Assembly: GCA_947483645.1 (NCBI GenBank)
Contig: CANKLS010000015.1
Location: 1 to 26,835, forward strand
Origin: Bradymonadales bacterium
Lineage (GTDB): Bacteria > Myxococcota > Bradymonadia > REDH01
Reading direction: 5' to 3'
Length of the DNA stretch: 26,835 nucleotides
Under the pieces are notes generated by a model that was not told where the DNA came from, made no database searches, and saw only the letters and a list, made by a program, of their open reading frames with translations. Shown one piece after another: positions 16,308 through 24,922 of the stretch (positions are counted from its first letter, which is position 1; every line of letters starts with the position of its first letter). The position numbers and the translations under genes are program-made.

Positions 16308-17336
16308 TTACGAGCCGACCACCTTGAGCGACTTGATCAGGTCCGACTGGAGCTCAACAAGGGCATCAAGCCGCTTCATGATGTCTGTGAGGCGGCCGGC
16401 ATAACGCTTGGCGGCGGAGTCGGCGCTGGCCTCGGTGGTGAGTTCGGCCGGGTCGATGGTCAGCAGGTTGTAGACAGGAATGGCGACCTTGCTGCCGTTG
16501 GAGAGGGTGACCTCGTAGGTCGGCGGCCCGCCAGCGGTGGCCGGGGCCTCCTTAAGCTGCTCGAAGGTGACCTTGGTCGCCCGCTTGGGCGCGAAGCCGG
16601 CGGCGGGGTTCTTCTCGAGGGCGGCGTAGGCGCCCATCTGTCCATCGATGTCGAACAGGATACCAAACTGGCGGAGCGCGCCCTGCTTGGTCTCGAGGTC
16701 GGCCTTGTCGCGCTCGGTGGCGACCACATGGGCGTCGACAAGCTCAGCGAGAATCGAGGAGGCGGCTGCGAAGGTGATCAGCTTGCGAGCGAGGGTGCCA
16801 TCATAGGCGAGCAGGGTCTGCGCGCCTGTAAGGGTGGCGGGCTCGAGGACGGGCTTCTGTGCGCCGTAGGCCGAGGTGATAGCAGCCTGAATCTCCGGCT
16901 TGTAGCCCATGGGGACGGTAAGGGTCACCAGCGCCGTCTTGAGGGCACGGAGCGGGGTTGCCGACTTCTCGATGCTGTCGAGAACCGACGCGGCCGAGGT
17001 ACGGCGCGACTGCATGAGTTCGCGGCCGGCCGAGACCTCGCTGAAGCCCCAGCCAAAACCGCCACCCGCAAGGACGCAGAATGAGACGCCGAGGATAATG
17101 GCCGCGTTGGCGGTGCGCGGGGCCGCAATGGGGTCATCCTGCAGATGCGGGCGAGCGACGGGAGCAAGCGCGGGCGCCGCAGCCGACGGGGCCGGTGCTG
17201 CAGCGGGTGCCGAGGCGGCCTCGGTTGCGGCGGGGTCCGTGGTCGAATCGGGAGCGGAGACGGCCTCCGAGCCGCCTGTTACGCCAAGCTTCGCCTTCAT
17301 ATCATCCAAGTCACCGCTGCCACGACGGGTTGCCAC
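16308..17336 (-). CDS. Single-pass membrane protein with Ala/Pro-rich N-terminus, unknown function
   Basis: GTG 17336 has AGGAG six bases upstream and gives a 342-residue product; a longer frame to 17372 lacks this site. The N-terminus MATRRGSGDLDDMKAKLG is a short charged segment, then a disordered Ala/Pro/Ser/Thr-rich region (about 20-75), one TM helix (about 77-97, AAIILGVSFCVLAGGGFGW) and a C-terminal helical domain of about 240 residues. Short N-terminus inside and the large domain outside is the simplest topology. I recognise no family. It is the first gene of the nine-gene operon and is preceded by a candidate promoter. Confidence 0.82.
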   Translation of the reverse strand: MATRRGSGDLDDMKAKLGVTGGSEAVSAPDSTTDPAATEAASAPAAAPAPSAAAPALAPVARPHLQDDPIAAPRTANAAIILGVSFCVLAGGGFGWGFSEVSAGRELMQSRRTSAASVLDSIEKSATPLRALKTALVTLTVPMGYKPEIQAAITSAYGAQKPVLEPATLTGAQTLLAYDGTLARKLITFAAASSILAELVDAHVVATERDKADLETKQGALRQFGILFDIDGQMGAYAALEKNPAAGFAPKRATKVTFEQLKEAPATAGGPPTYEVTLSNGSKVAIPVYNLLTIDPAELTTEASADSAAKRYAGRLTDIMKRLDALVELQSDLIKSLKVVGS

Positions 17337-17390
17337 AATCGACTCCTGGGTTCCACGCACGAAGCAGCACACGCGGCCGCTCCGCGTACT

Positions 17391-17420
17391 AGGTTACGAG
17401 AGGGGGCCGCAGACCGTCAA
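17391..17420 (-). promoter_or_regulatory. Candidate promoter for the nine-gene envelope operon
   Basis: On the minus strand TTGACG (17415-17420, five of six matches) is followed after 18 nt by TAACCT (17391-17396). Transcription would begin near 17384, about 48 nt before the GTG at 17336. The -35 is good and the -10 is weak. The 17337-17517 gap also serves the divergent CARDB lipoprotein gene, for which I see no convincing promoter. Confidence 0.4.
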
Positions 17421-17517
17421 GCGTTTGGCCTCCGTTGCTTCACTATTGCCGCCCTGCCCGCCTGTGGGCTAACCCATCGGCTACTGTATGAGTTGGTCTG
17501 TTGTTTCAGGAATCCGC

Positions 17518-20500
17518 ATGTCCCTATCGCCCCTGCGAATGCTCCAACGCGGTCTGCTCGCCGCTACGCTCCTTTTGGTCGGCTCGGCGCTGCTTGCCGC
17601 CTGCTCGGAGGAGAAGTCCGACGCAGCCTCGTTTGGCGTGCGTATCGTGGAGCCAACTGCTGATGCTGTGCTTTTCCCGTCGCGGCCCATCCGCTTCGGC
17701 TCCGAGCTGATCAATGCGCCGGCGGGGCTGCTTGCCGAGAGCGTGCGCTATGATTGGCGCTTCGGCGACGGCCAGGAGCTCATCGGCGCCGGCCCCACGG
17801 CCGAGCATGCCTTCATCGGTTCGGGCACCTACACGGTCTCCGTCGCGGCGCGCCAGGTGGAGGGCGACAAGACCGTCGGCGTGACGCGGGCCTCCGCTAC
17901 GCTCCGGCTGGCGGAGCCCGCTGATCTCGTCGTACTCGGCCCGTCGCTGCAGCTTACGACCGGCACGGTCACGAGCGCCGATACACTCCGCTGCTCCTAC
18001 GACATCCAGAACCTCGCGTCGCAGACCCTGCTGCCCTTCAAGAGCGCCGTCTTCGCCATCCTCGAGCAGGGCACCGCAACCACGCTGCCCACCTCCGCCG
18101 CCGATCTCGCCGAACGCGTCACGGCCGGCACAGCCTTCCTCATTGCCGAGCAGGAGGTGCAGCCGCTGAGTGCGGCGCCGGCGCGCCAGCAGCAGGACTT
18201 TGCGGCAGCCCGCATGCCCGACTCGGCGCCCAGCGGCATCTACCGCGCACTGGCGGCGGTCGACAGCAGCGACGACATCGGCGAGCTCGACGAGGGCAAC
18301 AACTACGCCTTCGCAGACCGCTCCTTCGCCTACTCCAACACGAGCTCGACCGGCGCCAACCTCCGCGTCCGCGACGTGACCGTCAGGCCGCCCCGCGCCA
18401 ACACGCTGAGCAACATCATCGTCGATGCGGTGCTCTATAACCTCGGCACCACCCCCGCGATCCTCTTCAAGTTCGACGTCTGGCTCAGCCGCGATCCCAT
18501 CTGGGATGAGGCCGACCGCCTGCTTGGAGAGGGCGATGTCGCCTCTGTCCTCGCCAGCGGGACCTACGAGCTGCGGGGCTTCTCGGCCGCAGTCAACCCG
18601 CCCGTCACCGAACTGGGGAACTACTACGTCATCGTCCGCGCCGACAGCGGCTCCATCATCGACGAGGTGATCGAGAGCGACAACACCTCCGCCAGCGGCC
18701 CCATCGTCGTCACCGATGAGGAGCTGCCCGGCGCCGACATCACGGTCGACAACCTCGTGGTCGCGCCGACCAACACCTTCCTCGACGGCACCGTCGATAT
18801 CACCGCTACCGTTTCCAATGTGGGCACCGGCGACATTACCAACCAGTTCCTCTGCCGTACCTTCCTCTCCTCCGACGATCAGCTCGACCCCCGCACCGAT
18901 GCCGCGCTCGAGTCCTTCACCGTTCAGCCACTGGCGGCCGGCGCCTCGGTCGACCTCCTCCGCGAGGCCATCATCCCCGGCTTCTTCGAGGCAGGCTCCT
19001 ACTTCGCCTTTCTCTACTGCGACCCGAATCTATCGATTGCCGAGGCGGATGACGGCAACAACACCGCCCGCACCGAGGGGCAGATTGTGGTGGCGGGAGA
19101 GTCGAGTGTCGACCTGCGCATCAACAGCCTCACCCTCTCCTCCGAGTCTGTCGACAACGAGGGTGAACTCACGGTCTCCATCGAGGTCTGCAACGACGGC
19201 TCGAACGGCAGCACGCCCACGAAGCTTCGCGTCTTCCTGAGCCCCGACAACCTGCCCGACCCGGACGACATCCTCTTCTCGGAGCTCCGTCTGGCCCCCA
19301 TCGAGCCCGCGAGCTGCGTGACCCTTGAGGCTGTTGCGCCCGCCATCTGTGCCACCTTTGTGAGCGACTACCGGGTGCTCGCGGTTGCCGACCCGACCGG
19401 TTCGGTCTTGGAGGTCAACGAGACCAACAACCTCTTCGTCTACGAGCGGGCGCTGCAGATTTCGGGCGCCGTCTGCGCCTGCACCGAAGACCCGTACGAG
19501 CCCAACGAGTCGCCGGTGCGCCCCTTCTACCTCGACCCCGCGCAGGGCACCTACGCCGAGCTGACGATGTGTTTTTCGGCCATCGAGTGGTATGCGGTGC
19601 CCCTCTTCCGCGGCGAGTCCTTGCGCGTGCAGGCGCTGTTCGACAACGCCCGAGGCAACCTCGACATGGTGCTCTACGGGCCCGACCGCGCCACCATCCT
19701 CGACCGCTCCGACACCAACGGCGACATCGAGGAGGTCTCCTACCTGTCGGCGGCGCAGCGGGGCGACTACCTGCTCAAGGTTGCAGGCCGGAGCCCCGAA
19801 GACCGCAACGTCTACACGCTCCAGCTGTCGGTCACCTCAGCGCTGCCCGGCACAGACCTCGCCATCCTCAATGTGGCGACGAGCAACGCGCGGCCGCTCC
19901 TGGGCGAGACGATCGAGGTCACCTTCGACGCCGTCAACCTTGGCATCGATGACGCCCCGGCCTCGACCGCCCGGCTCTACCTCTCGAGCGACGCCACCAT
20001 CGACCCGGTGAGCGATCTCCGGCTCGGCGAGGTGGTCGTCCCTCCCTTCTCGGAGCGGACCCAGGTGACGCTCCCCATCACCCTGCCCGACAGCAGCGGC
20101 GGCGGCGACTTCTACCTCGGCGTCATCGGCGACGCCCGCAATGAGATTGTCGGTGAACTCGACGAGGGCAACAATACCGGCGTGTCGCCGCTCTTCACCA
20201 TTGATGCCGCCTGCTTCGACACCCTGGAGCCCAACAACACCGCCGCCTCAGCGCACGCCGTCGACCTCACCGGCGCACCCGAGGTCACGCTCGACGGGCT
20301 GCTCGCCTGCTCCGACAACCGCGACTTCTACCAGTTCTGCGTCCAGGACGGCGACTACCTCAATGTGACCGCGACCTTCGATGGCGGCGTGGGTGACATC
20401 GACCTCCGGCTGCTGCAGGGCGATGGCGCAGAGGTCGACAGGAGCGAGTCGGTGAGCGGAAGCGAGACGGTCGGCGTCGACTTCGTCACGGGCGATCAGT

Positions 20501-21660
20501 GCTACACGCTCGACCTCTATGTGGCCGGCCGCGACCGCGAGGTGCCCTACCAACTTTCGGTCGCCCGAGGCCGCGCCCCGATCGAACTGCAGTGTGTGAA
20601 CGACGCCGAGCCCAACAACACCTTTGCGTCGGCTGCGCTCCTCCGCGACTGGCTTGATGCCGACCTCTCCATCTGCCCGGAGAACGACGACGACTACTTC
20701 CGCGTTGGCCCGCTCGCGCAGGGAACACGCCTCACCTTCTCGCTCAGCGCAGCCGCGACCGATAGCGCGGTGCCTGCCGACCTGCGGCTCTCGCTCTGGC
20801 AGGATGCCTCGACCTTCATCAGCAACACGGTCACTGCGACGGAGCGGCTGAGCTACACGGTCGCGGTGCCCAACCAGCTCATCTACGCCCGCGTCCGCTC
20901 GCTCGGCGCATCGGCTCGGAACCAGCGCTACCGCATCGCGGTCGAGGGGCTCGTTGGCACCGACCTCATCGCCAACGGCTTCGCGGTTACCCCGGGCATC
21001 GCCACCGGCGGCCAGTTGCTGAGCTACGAGTTCGAACTCGCCAACGCCCTGAACGCCTCTGCGGCGCCCTTCACCTATGCGCTCTATCTTTCGACGGACA
21101 CCGCGCTCGATGCAGGCGATCGCCTCCTGCGTGAGGTCTCGGTTCCTGGACTCGCTGGCCTGAACTCCGTGCTTGAGGGTCGCAAGGTGCGCATCCCGAC
21201 CGACCTTCCAGCCGCTGGCCGCTACTATGTCATCCTCAAACTCGACAGTGACGAGGTCGTGCCCGAGCTCTCCGAGCGGAACAACCTCTACCTGGAGCCG
21301 ATTGAGGTTCTCGCGGCCTGCCTGGCCGACCTCGCCGAGCCCAACGACTTTGTCTTCGACGCGCCGCTGGCGGTCGATTTCTCGGGGGTTCCGCTCTCGA
21401 TCTGCCCCGGTGATCAGGACTGGTTCGAACTGCGCGTCGTGGGCAACCGTGCCGTCTCGGTGCAGATCGCCTTCTCACACGCTGCGGCCGACCTCGACCT
21501 CTACATGTTTGACGAAGACGGGGTGCTGGTCGCATCGAGCGACACGCTCGCCGATGTGGAGGCAATCAACTACCTGCCGTCCGCGGGCGGGACACGCTTT
21601 GTGCAGGTGGTGGCCTTCGACAGCAGCGCCGCCGGCAGTTATGTCATGACCGTCGAGTAG
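17518..21660 (+). CDS. Giant lipoprotein with PKD-like, CARDB and PPC repeat domains
   Basis: ATG 17518 has AGGA six bases upstream and begins a lipoprotein signal ending LLAAC (Cys29; the next residue is Ser, so outer-membrane sorting is expected). The earlier in-frame ATG at 17488 only adds ten residues. The 1380-residue chain then shows a PKD-like domain (about 40-132, YDWRFGDG), CARDB domains near 135-275, 279-400, 404-528, 529-650, 777-897 and 1146-1265 (recurring DEGNN, ESDN, ETNN, ERNN ends), and PPC domains near 655-775, 898-1018, 1025-1144 and 1268-1380 (recurring EPNN/EPNES starts). CARDB and PPC are beta-sandwich, often extracellular adhesion or enzyme-accessory domains. No protease or hydrolase catalytic domain is present. 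Likely a surface fibre or adhesin-like scaffold; function inferred. Confidence 0.92.
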   Translation: MSLSPLRMLQRGLLAATLLLVGSALLAACSEEKSDAASFGVRIVEPTADAVLFPSRPIRFGSELINAPAGLLAESVRYDWRFGDGQELIGAGPTAEHAFIGSGTYTVSVAARQVEGDKTVGVTRASATLRLAEPADLVVLGPSLQLTTGTVTSADTLRCSYDIQNLASQTLLPFKSAVFAILEQGTATTLPTSAADLAERVTAGTAFLIAEQEVQPLSAAPARQQQDFAAARMPDSAPSGIYRALAAVDSSDDIGELDEGNNYAFADRSFAYSNTSSTGANLRVRDVTVRPPRANTLSNIIVDAVLYNLGTTPAILFKFDVWLSRDPIWDEADRLLGEGDVASVLASGTYELRGFSAAVNPPVTELGNYYVIVRADSGSIIDEVIESDNTSASGPIVVTDEELPGADITVDNLVVAPTNTFLDGTVDITATVSNVGTGDITNQFLCRTFLSSDDQLDPRTDAALESFTVQPLAAGASVDLLREAIIPGFFEAGSYFAFLYCDPNLSIAEADDGNNTARTEGQIVVAGESSVDLRINSLTLSSESVDNEGELTVSIEVCNDGSNGSTPTKLRVFLSPDNLPDPDDILFSELRLAPIEPASCVTLEAVAPAICATFVSDYRVLAVADPTGSVLEVNETNNLFVYERALQISGAVCACTEDPYEPNESPVRPFYLDPAQGTYAELTMCFSAIEWYAVPLFRGESLRVQALFDNARGNLDMVLYGPDRATILDRSDTNGDIEEVSYLSAAQRGDYLLKVAGRSPEDRNVYTLQLSVTSALPGTDLAILNVATSNARPLLGETIEVTFDAVNLGIDDAPASTARLYLSSDATIDPVSDLRLGEVVVPPFSERTQVTLPITLPDSSGGGDFYLGVIGDARNEIVGELDEGNNTGVSPLFTIDAACFDTLEPNNTAASAHAVDLTGAPEVTLDGLLACSDNRDFYQFCVQDGDYLNVTATFDGGVGDIDLRLLQGDGAEVDRSESVSGSETVGVDFVTGDQCYTLDLYVAGRDREVPYQLSVARGRAPIELQCVNDAEPNNTFASAALLRDWLDADLSICPENDDDYFRVGPLAQGTRLTFSLSAAATDSAVPADLRLSLWQDASTFISNTVTATERLSYTVAVPNQLIYARVRSLGASARNQRYRIAVEGLVGTDLIANGFAVTPGIATGGQLLSYEFELANALNASAAPFTYALYLSTDTALDAGDRLLREVSVPGLAGLNSVLEGRKVRIPTDLPAAGRYYVILKLDSDEVVPELSERNNLYLEPIEVLAACLADLAEPNDFVFDAPLAVDFSGVPLSICPGDQDWFELRVVGNRAVSVQIAFSHAAADLDLYMFDEDGVLVASSDTLADVEAINYLPSAGGTRFVQVVAFDSSAAGSYVMTVE

Positions 21661-21717
21661 TCGGTTCCACGGCCGTATCCTCTCTCGTCCCGCCCGCCGC
21701 GAACCCCCGTCTGCTCG

Positions 21718-22629
21718 ATGTCCCAATCGCTTTCACGCATCGTCCAGCTCTCCGACATCCATGTCTGGGAGCCGTCGGGACTGCATCCTTTTGACCTCAT
21801 CGGAAAGCGGGGGGCCGGCTTTGCGAACTATCGCCTCCGGCGCCGCGGGGAGTACTCCATCGCGGTGTTGCGCGCCGCCATCGCCAAGGCGGTGGAGACG
21901 AAACCGGATGTGGTGCTGGTGAGCGGCGACCTGAGCAATCTCGGGCTCCGCTCCGAACTGGAACAGGCGCGACGGGAGCTGCAGCCCGTGGTCGATGCGA
22001 AGCTCCGGCTCGCGGTCATACCCGGCAACCACGACGCCTACCTCAAGTCGTCGCTTGCCGGGCAGTTCGAAGAGGTGCTGCGCGACGGCCAGCAGGCCGA
22101 CGACCGCGAAGCTTCGACCTACCCCTTCCTCATGCGGCTACCGACCGCAGACCTGCTCTGCCTGAGTTCGGCCATCGCTACCGCGCCGCTCATGGCCTAC
22201 GGACGCGTGGGTGCCGCACAATTCTCACGCGCGGAGGCCATCATGGCTCGTCGAGACAACAGTCGGCCGCTCGCGCTGACGGTGCACCACCCTGTCACGC
22301 CGACGCCGGGGAAGCGGAACGAGTATCACCGCGAGCTCCGGGATGCCGCTGCCCTCCGCGACTTTGCGGGCCGCCATGGCGCGGTCCTGCTGGCGCACGG
22401 CCACAACCACCTCTCCCATGTTGTCCGTCTGGATGGCAGCTGCGTTGTGTCGGGCATCGCTTCGAGCACGACGCGGCGCGACGACCATGACCACCGGCGC
22501 GGCGAGATCGTACAGTATCATCTCGGCGCAGACGGGCTGGTACGGCTCGAACGGTCCCGATGGAACGAGGCGGCTGGAGCCTTCAGCGACTGGGCAGCGG
22601 TCGACCTGTCGAGCCTGCAGACGGGCTAG
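21718..22629 (+). CDS. Calcineurin-like metallophosphoesterase
   Basis: A 303-residue cytoplasmic protein with the complete two-metal signature: DIH at 13-15, GDLSN at 70-74, GNHD at 103-106, VHHP near 189-192 and GHNH at 228-231. This family hydrolyses phosphomonoesters, phosphodiesters or cyclic nucleotides; the substrate cannot be read from sequence. Start ATG 21718 has no evident Shine-Dalgarno. It lies 57 nt after the CARDB lipoprotein gene on the same strand and its stop overlaps that of the convergent methyltransferase gene. Confidence 0.93.
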   Translation: MSQSLSRIVQLSDIHVWEPSGLHPFDLIGKRGAGFANYRLRRRGEYSIAVLRAAIAKAVETKPDVVLVSGDLSNLGLRSELEQARRELQPVVDAKLRLAVIPGNHDAYLKSSLAGQFEEVLRDGQQADDREASTYPFLMRLPTADLLCLSSAIATAPLMAYGRVGAAQFSRAEAIMARRDNSRPLALTVHHPVTPTPGKRNEYHRELRDAAALRDFAGRHGAVLLAHGHNHLSHVVRLDGSCVVSGIASSTTRRDDHDHRRGEIVQYHLGADGLVRLERSRWNEAAGAFSDWAAVDLSSLQTG

Positions 22630-23930
22630 GGGCTCCGACGGATGGCCGCAGCGAAGAAGCCGTCGGTCCCGTGGTGCTGCGGCCAGAAGCGGAGTGCGCC
22701 GGATGGGGTCGCGTTGGGGGCGCCCTGCGGCAGCAGCGGCTCGAGGCGGGCATCGGGGGTTGCAGCAACAAAGGCATCCACCTGCGCCTCGTTTTCGTCT
22801 GCGAGGACGGAGCAGGTGGCGTAGATGAGCAGGCCGCCGGGCGCGGTCTTCTGCCAGGCGGAGCGGAGCACCTCGCGCTGCGCGGTAACGGCGTCGCCGA
22901 GCGCGGCGGCGGCGGCGCGGAGGCGGAGCTCAGGGTGGCGGCGCAGCGTGCCGGCGCCTGTGCAGGGTGCGTCGGCGAGCACCAGTTCGAAGGGCGGGGT
23001 GTCGCCGAGGCCCTGCGCGGCCAGCTCCGGGCGCACAACCAGGCGGCGGGCTCCAGCACGGGCAGCGCGGGCGGGCAGTTCGGAGAGCCGGCCGATGGAG
23101 AGGTCTGTCGCGACGATGTGAAGGTCCGGGCGGGCCGCAGCCAGCGCCAGGCTCTTGCCTCCGCGGCCGCCGCAGAGGTCGAGCAGGCGGGCCTCAGGCG
23201 GCGCGAGCGCGCCGATGGCGTCGGCGAGCGCCTGCGAGGAGGCATCCTGCACTTCGAGCCAGCCCTTGCCGAAAGCCTCGGTCTCAAAGAGGTGGCGCTG
23301 GCCCGTGAGGTCGAAGGCGGCCGCCGACCAGCGGTTGGGCGTGGCAATGAGGCCATCGCGCTCAAGCGAAGCGATGCAGCGAGCCTGCGCTTCGGCGCCT
23401 GGTTGCAGGCGCACGGTCAGCGGCGGCTCGAGCATCGACGCAGCAAAGAAGGCCTCGCGTTCGTCGGAGGCAACCTGGTCCCACAGTGCCTCGGAAACCC
23501 CCAACCGCAGATGACCGGGCAGCGGCGCAGCGAGCCAGGCTGCAGCGCGCTCCGTGGTGAAAGAGGCCCGCTGCTCAAGGAAGAGGAAGGGCATCTCGTA
23601 AGGCATCCTCCGCAGCGCATCATCGAGCCGCGCTGCACGCAGCACCGCCCGCTCCGCAACCTGCGCGCCGCTCTGTGCAGCAACGAGCCAGTGGCGGAGG
23701 GCGGCCCGTGTCCAGAGCCGCGCCCAATAGCCATCGCGCGGGGCAACGCCGCCCGACTGCCGGAGCAGGCGCGCCATCGTCGGTGCGGCCTCGTCCGGCG
23801 CCGCCCCAATCGCACGGGTAAGCCGAAGCACAAACTCTGCGAGTCCACGGCCATCGAGGGGCAGCTGCTGCCCAGAATGCTCCGCTCTGCGGGGCCCTGC
23901 AGGGGGCCGATGGTTGGGTCTCGCGCTCAT
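22626..23930 (-). CDS. RsmB/NOP2-type rRNA (cytosine-5-)-methyltransferase
   Basis: The 434-residue enzyme starts at ATG 23930 behind GGGAG; the frame stays open upstream against the hbd gene but that part is antisense noise. The N-terminal about 200 residues resemble a NusB/linker region with little motif support. The C-terminal domain has the SAM site DLCGGRGGKS (251-260), the first catalytic Cys323 in DAPCTG and the second Cys373 in YATCS, then DGFF at 423-426. Both Cys are the hallmark of RNA m5C methyltransferases. The likely target is 16S rRNA C967 (RsmB), but other RsmB/RsmF-like targets are possible. The usual AAPGG of the SAM loop is GGRGG here. Confidence 0.93.
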   Translation of the reverse strand: MSARPNHRPPAGPRRAEHSGQQLPLDGRGLAEFVLRLTRAIGAAPDEAAPTMARLLRQSGGVAPRDGYWARLWTRAALRHWLVAAQSGAQVAERAVLRAARLDDALRRMPYEMPFLFLEQRASFTTERAAAWLAAPLPGHLRLGVSEALWDQVASDEREAFFAASMLEPPLTVRLQPGAEAQARCIASLERDGLIATPNRWSAAAFDLTGQRHLFETEAFGKGWLEVQDASSQALADAIGALAPPEARLLDLCGGRGGKSLALAAARPDLHIVATDLSIGRLSELPARAARAGARRLVVRPELAAQGLGDTPPFELVLADAPCTGAGTLRRHPELRLRAAAAALGDAVTAQREVLRSAWQKTAPGGLLIYATCSVLADENEAQVDAFVAATPDARLEPLLPQGAPNATPSGALRFWPQHHGTDGFFAAAIRRSP

Positions 23931-24044
23931 CGTTCGCTCCCTTGCAGGCTGAACCTGCTCGGTGTCCACCTTGTGACCCGCCCTTGCCGATGTTAGACCC
24001 GCGGCGCAACCCTCATCTCTGCATGGGGCGGTAAAGGAGCAGCA

Positions 24045-24905
24045 ATGGGCAGCGAGATTCGGAGCGTCGGCGTGGTCGGCGGCGGTCAGATGGGGACGGG
24101 GATCGCGCAGGTCGCGGCACAGTCCGGCTTTACGGTCATCATCGTCGACAGGTCCACGGCAACGCTCGAGCGGTCGCAGAGCACCATGAAGCGGTCGCTC
24201 GCACGCCTCGTTTCCAAGGGCACCCTGACCGAAGCAACCGCTGCCGAAGCACTCGCCCGCGTAGACTGCCAGACCAGCCTCGACAGCCTTGCCGACTGCG
24301 ACCTCATTATCGAGGCTGTGCCCGAGACCTTCGAAATCAAGGCGGCGGTCTTCACTGAACTGAGCCGCATCGCCAAGCCGGCCGCCATCCTCGCCAGCAA
24401 CACCTCCTCCATCTCCATCACCCGCATCGCGGCAGAGGCGAACCGGCCAGCGCAGGTCATCGGTCTGCACTTTATGAACCCGGTTCCGATGATGAAGCTG
24501 GTCGAGGTGATACGCGGCATTGCTACGACCGATGAGACCGCCGAGGCGGTGAAGGGCTTTGCGACGGCGCTCGATAAGACCACCATCGAGTCTTCCGACC
24601 TGCCCGGCTTCGTCGTCAACCGCATCCTCGTGCCCATGATCAACGAGGCCTGCTTCGCCCTCATGGAGGGCACCGCCTCGGTCGAAGACATCGACACAGC
24701 GATGAAGCTCGGCGCGAACCATCCGATGGGCCCCTTCGCACTCGCAGACCTTATCGGTCTCGATGTCTGCCTCGCCATCATGGAGACGCTGCAGGCCGGC
24801 TTCGGCGACCCCAAGTATCGCCCCTGCCCGCTCCTCCGCACCTACGTCTCGGCCGGCTGGCTGGGCCGCAAGTCGGGGCGCGGCTTTCACATCTACCAAC
24901 CCTGA
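24045..24905 (+). CDS. 3-hydroxybutyryl-CoA dehydrogenase
   Basis: The 286-residue cytoplasmic enzyme oxidises 3-hydroxyacyl-CoA with NAD. It has the Rossmann site GGGQMGTG (12-19), SNTSS (118-122) and the catalytic His142/Glu154 pair in LHFMNPVPMMKLVEV. The C-terminal domain carries DLPGFVVNRI and ends GRKSGRGFHIYQ, as in the short single-function family (PaaH/HbdA). AAAGGAG lies before the ATG. It is followed after 17 nt by a crotonase gene, which makes a two-step beta-oxidation or butanoate module. Confidence 0.96.
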   Translation: MGSEIRSVGVVGGGQMGTGIAQVAAQSGFTVIIVDRSTATLERSQSTMKRSLARLVSKGTLTEATAAEALARVDCQTSLDSLADCDLIIEAVPETFEIKAAVFTELSRIAKPAAILASNTSSISITRIAAEANRPAQVIGLHFMNPVPMMKLVEVIRGIATTDETAEAVKGFATALDKTTIESSDLPGFVVNRILVPMINEACFALMEGTASVEDIDTAMKLGANHPMGPFALADLIGLDVCLAIMETLQAGFGDPKYRPCPLLRTYVSAGWLGRKSGRGFHIYQP

Positions 24906-24922
24906 ACCTGACCGAGCACCGC

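Noticed and set aside
17337..17517. A dif/Xer site at the composition switch
   Set aside because: No 28-bp dif-like sequence with the usual AT-rich half sites is visible in the gap.
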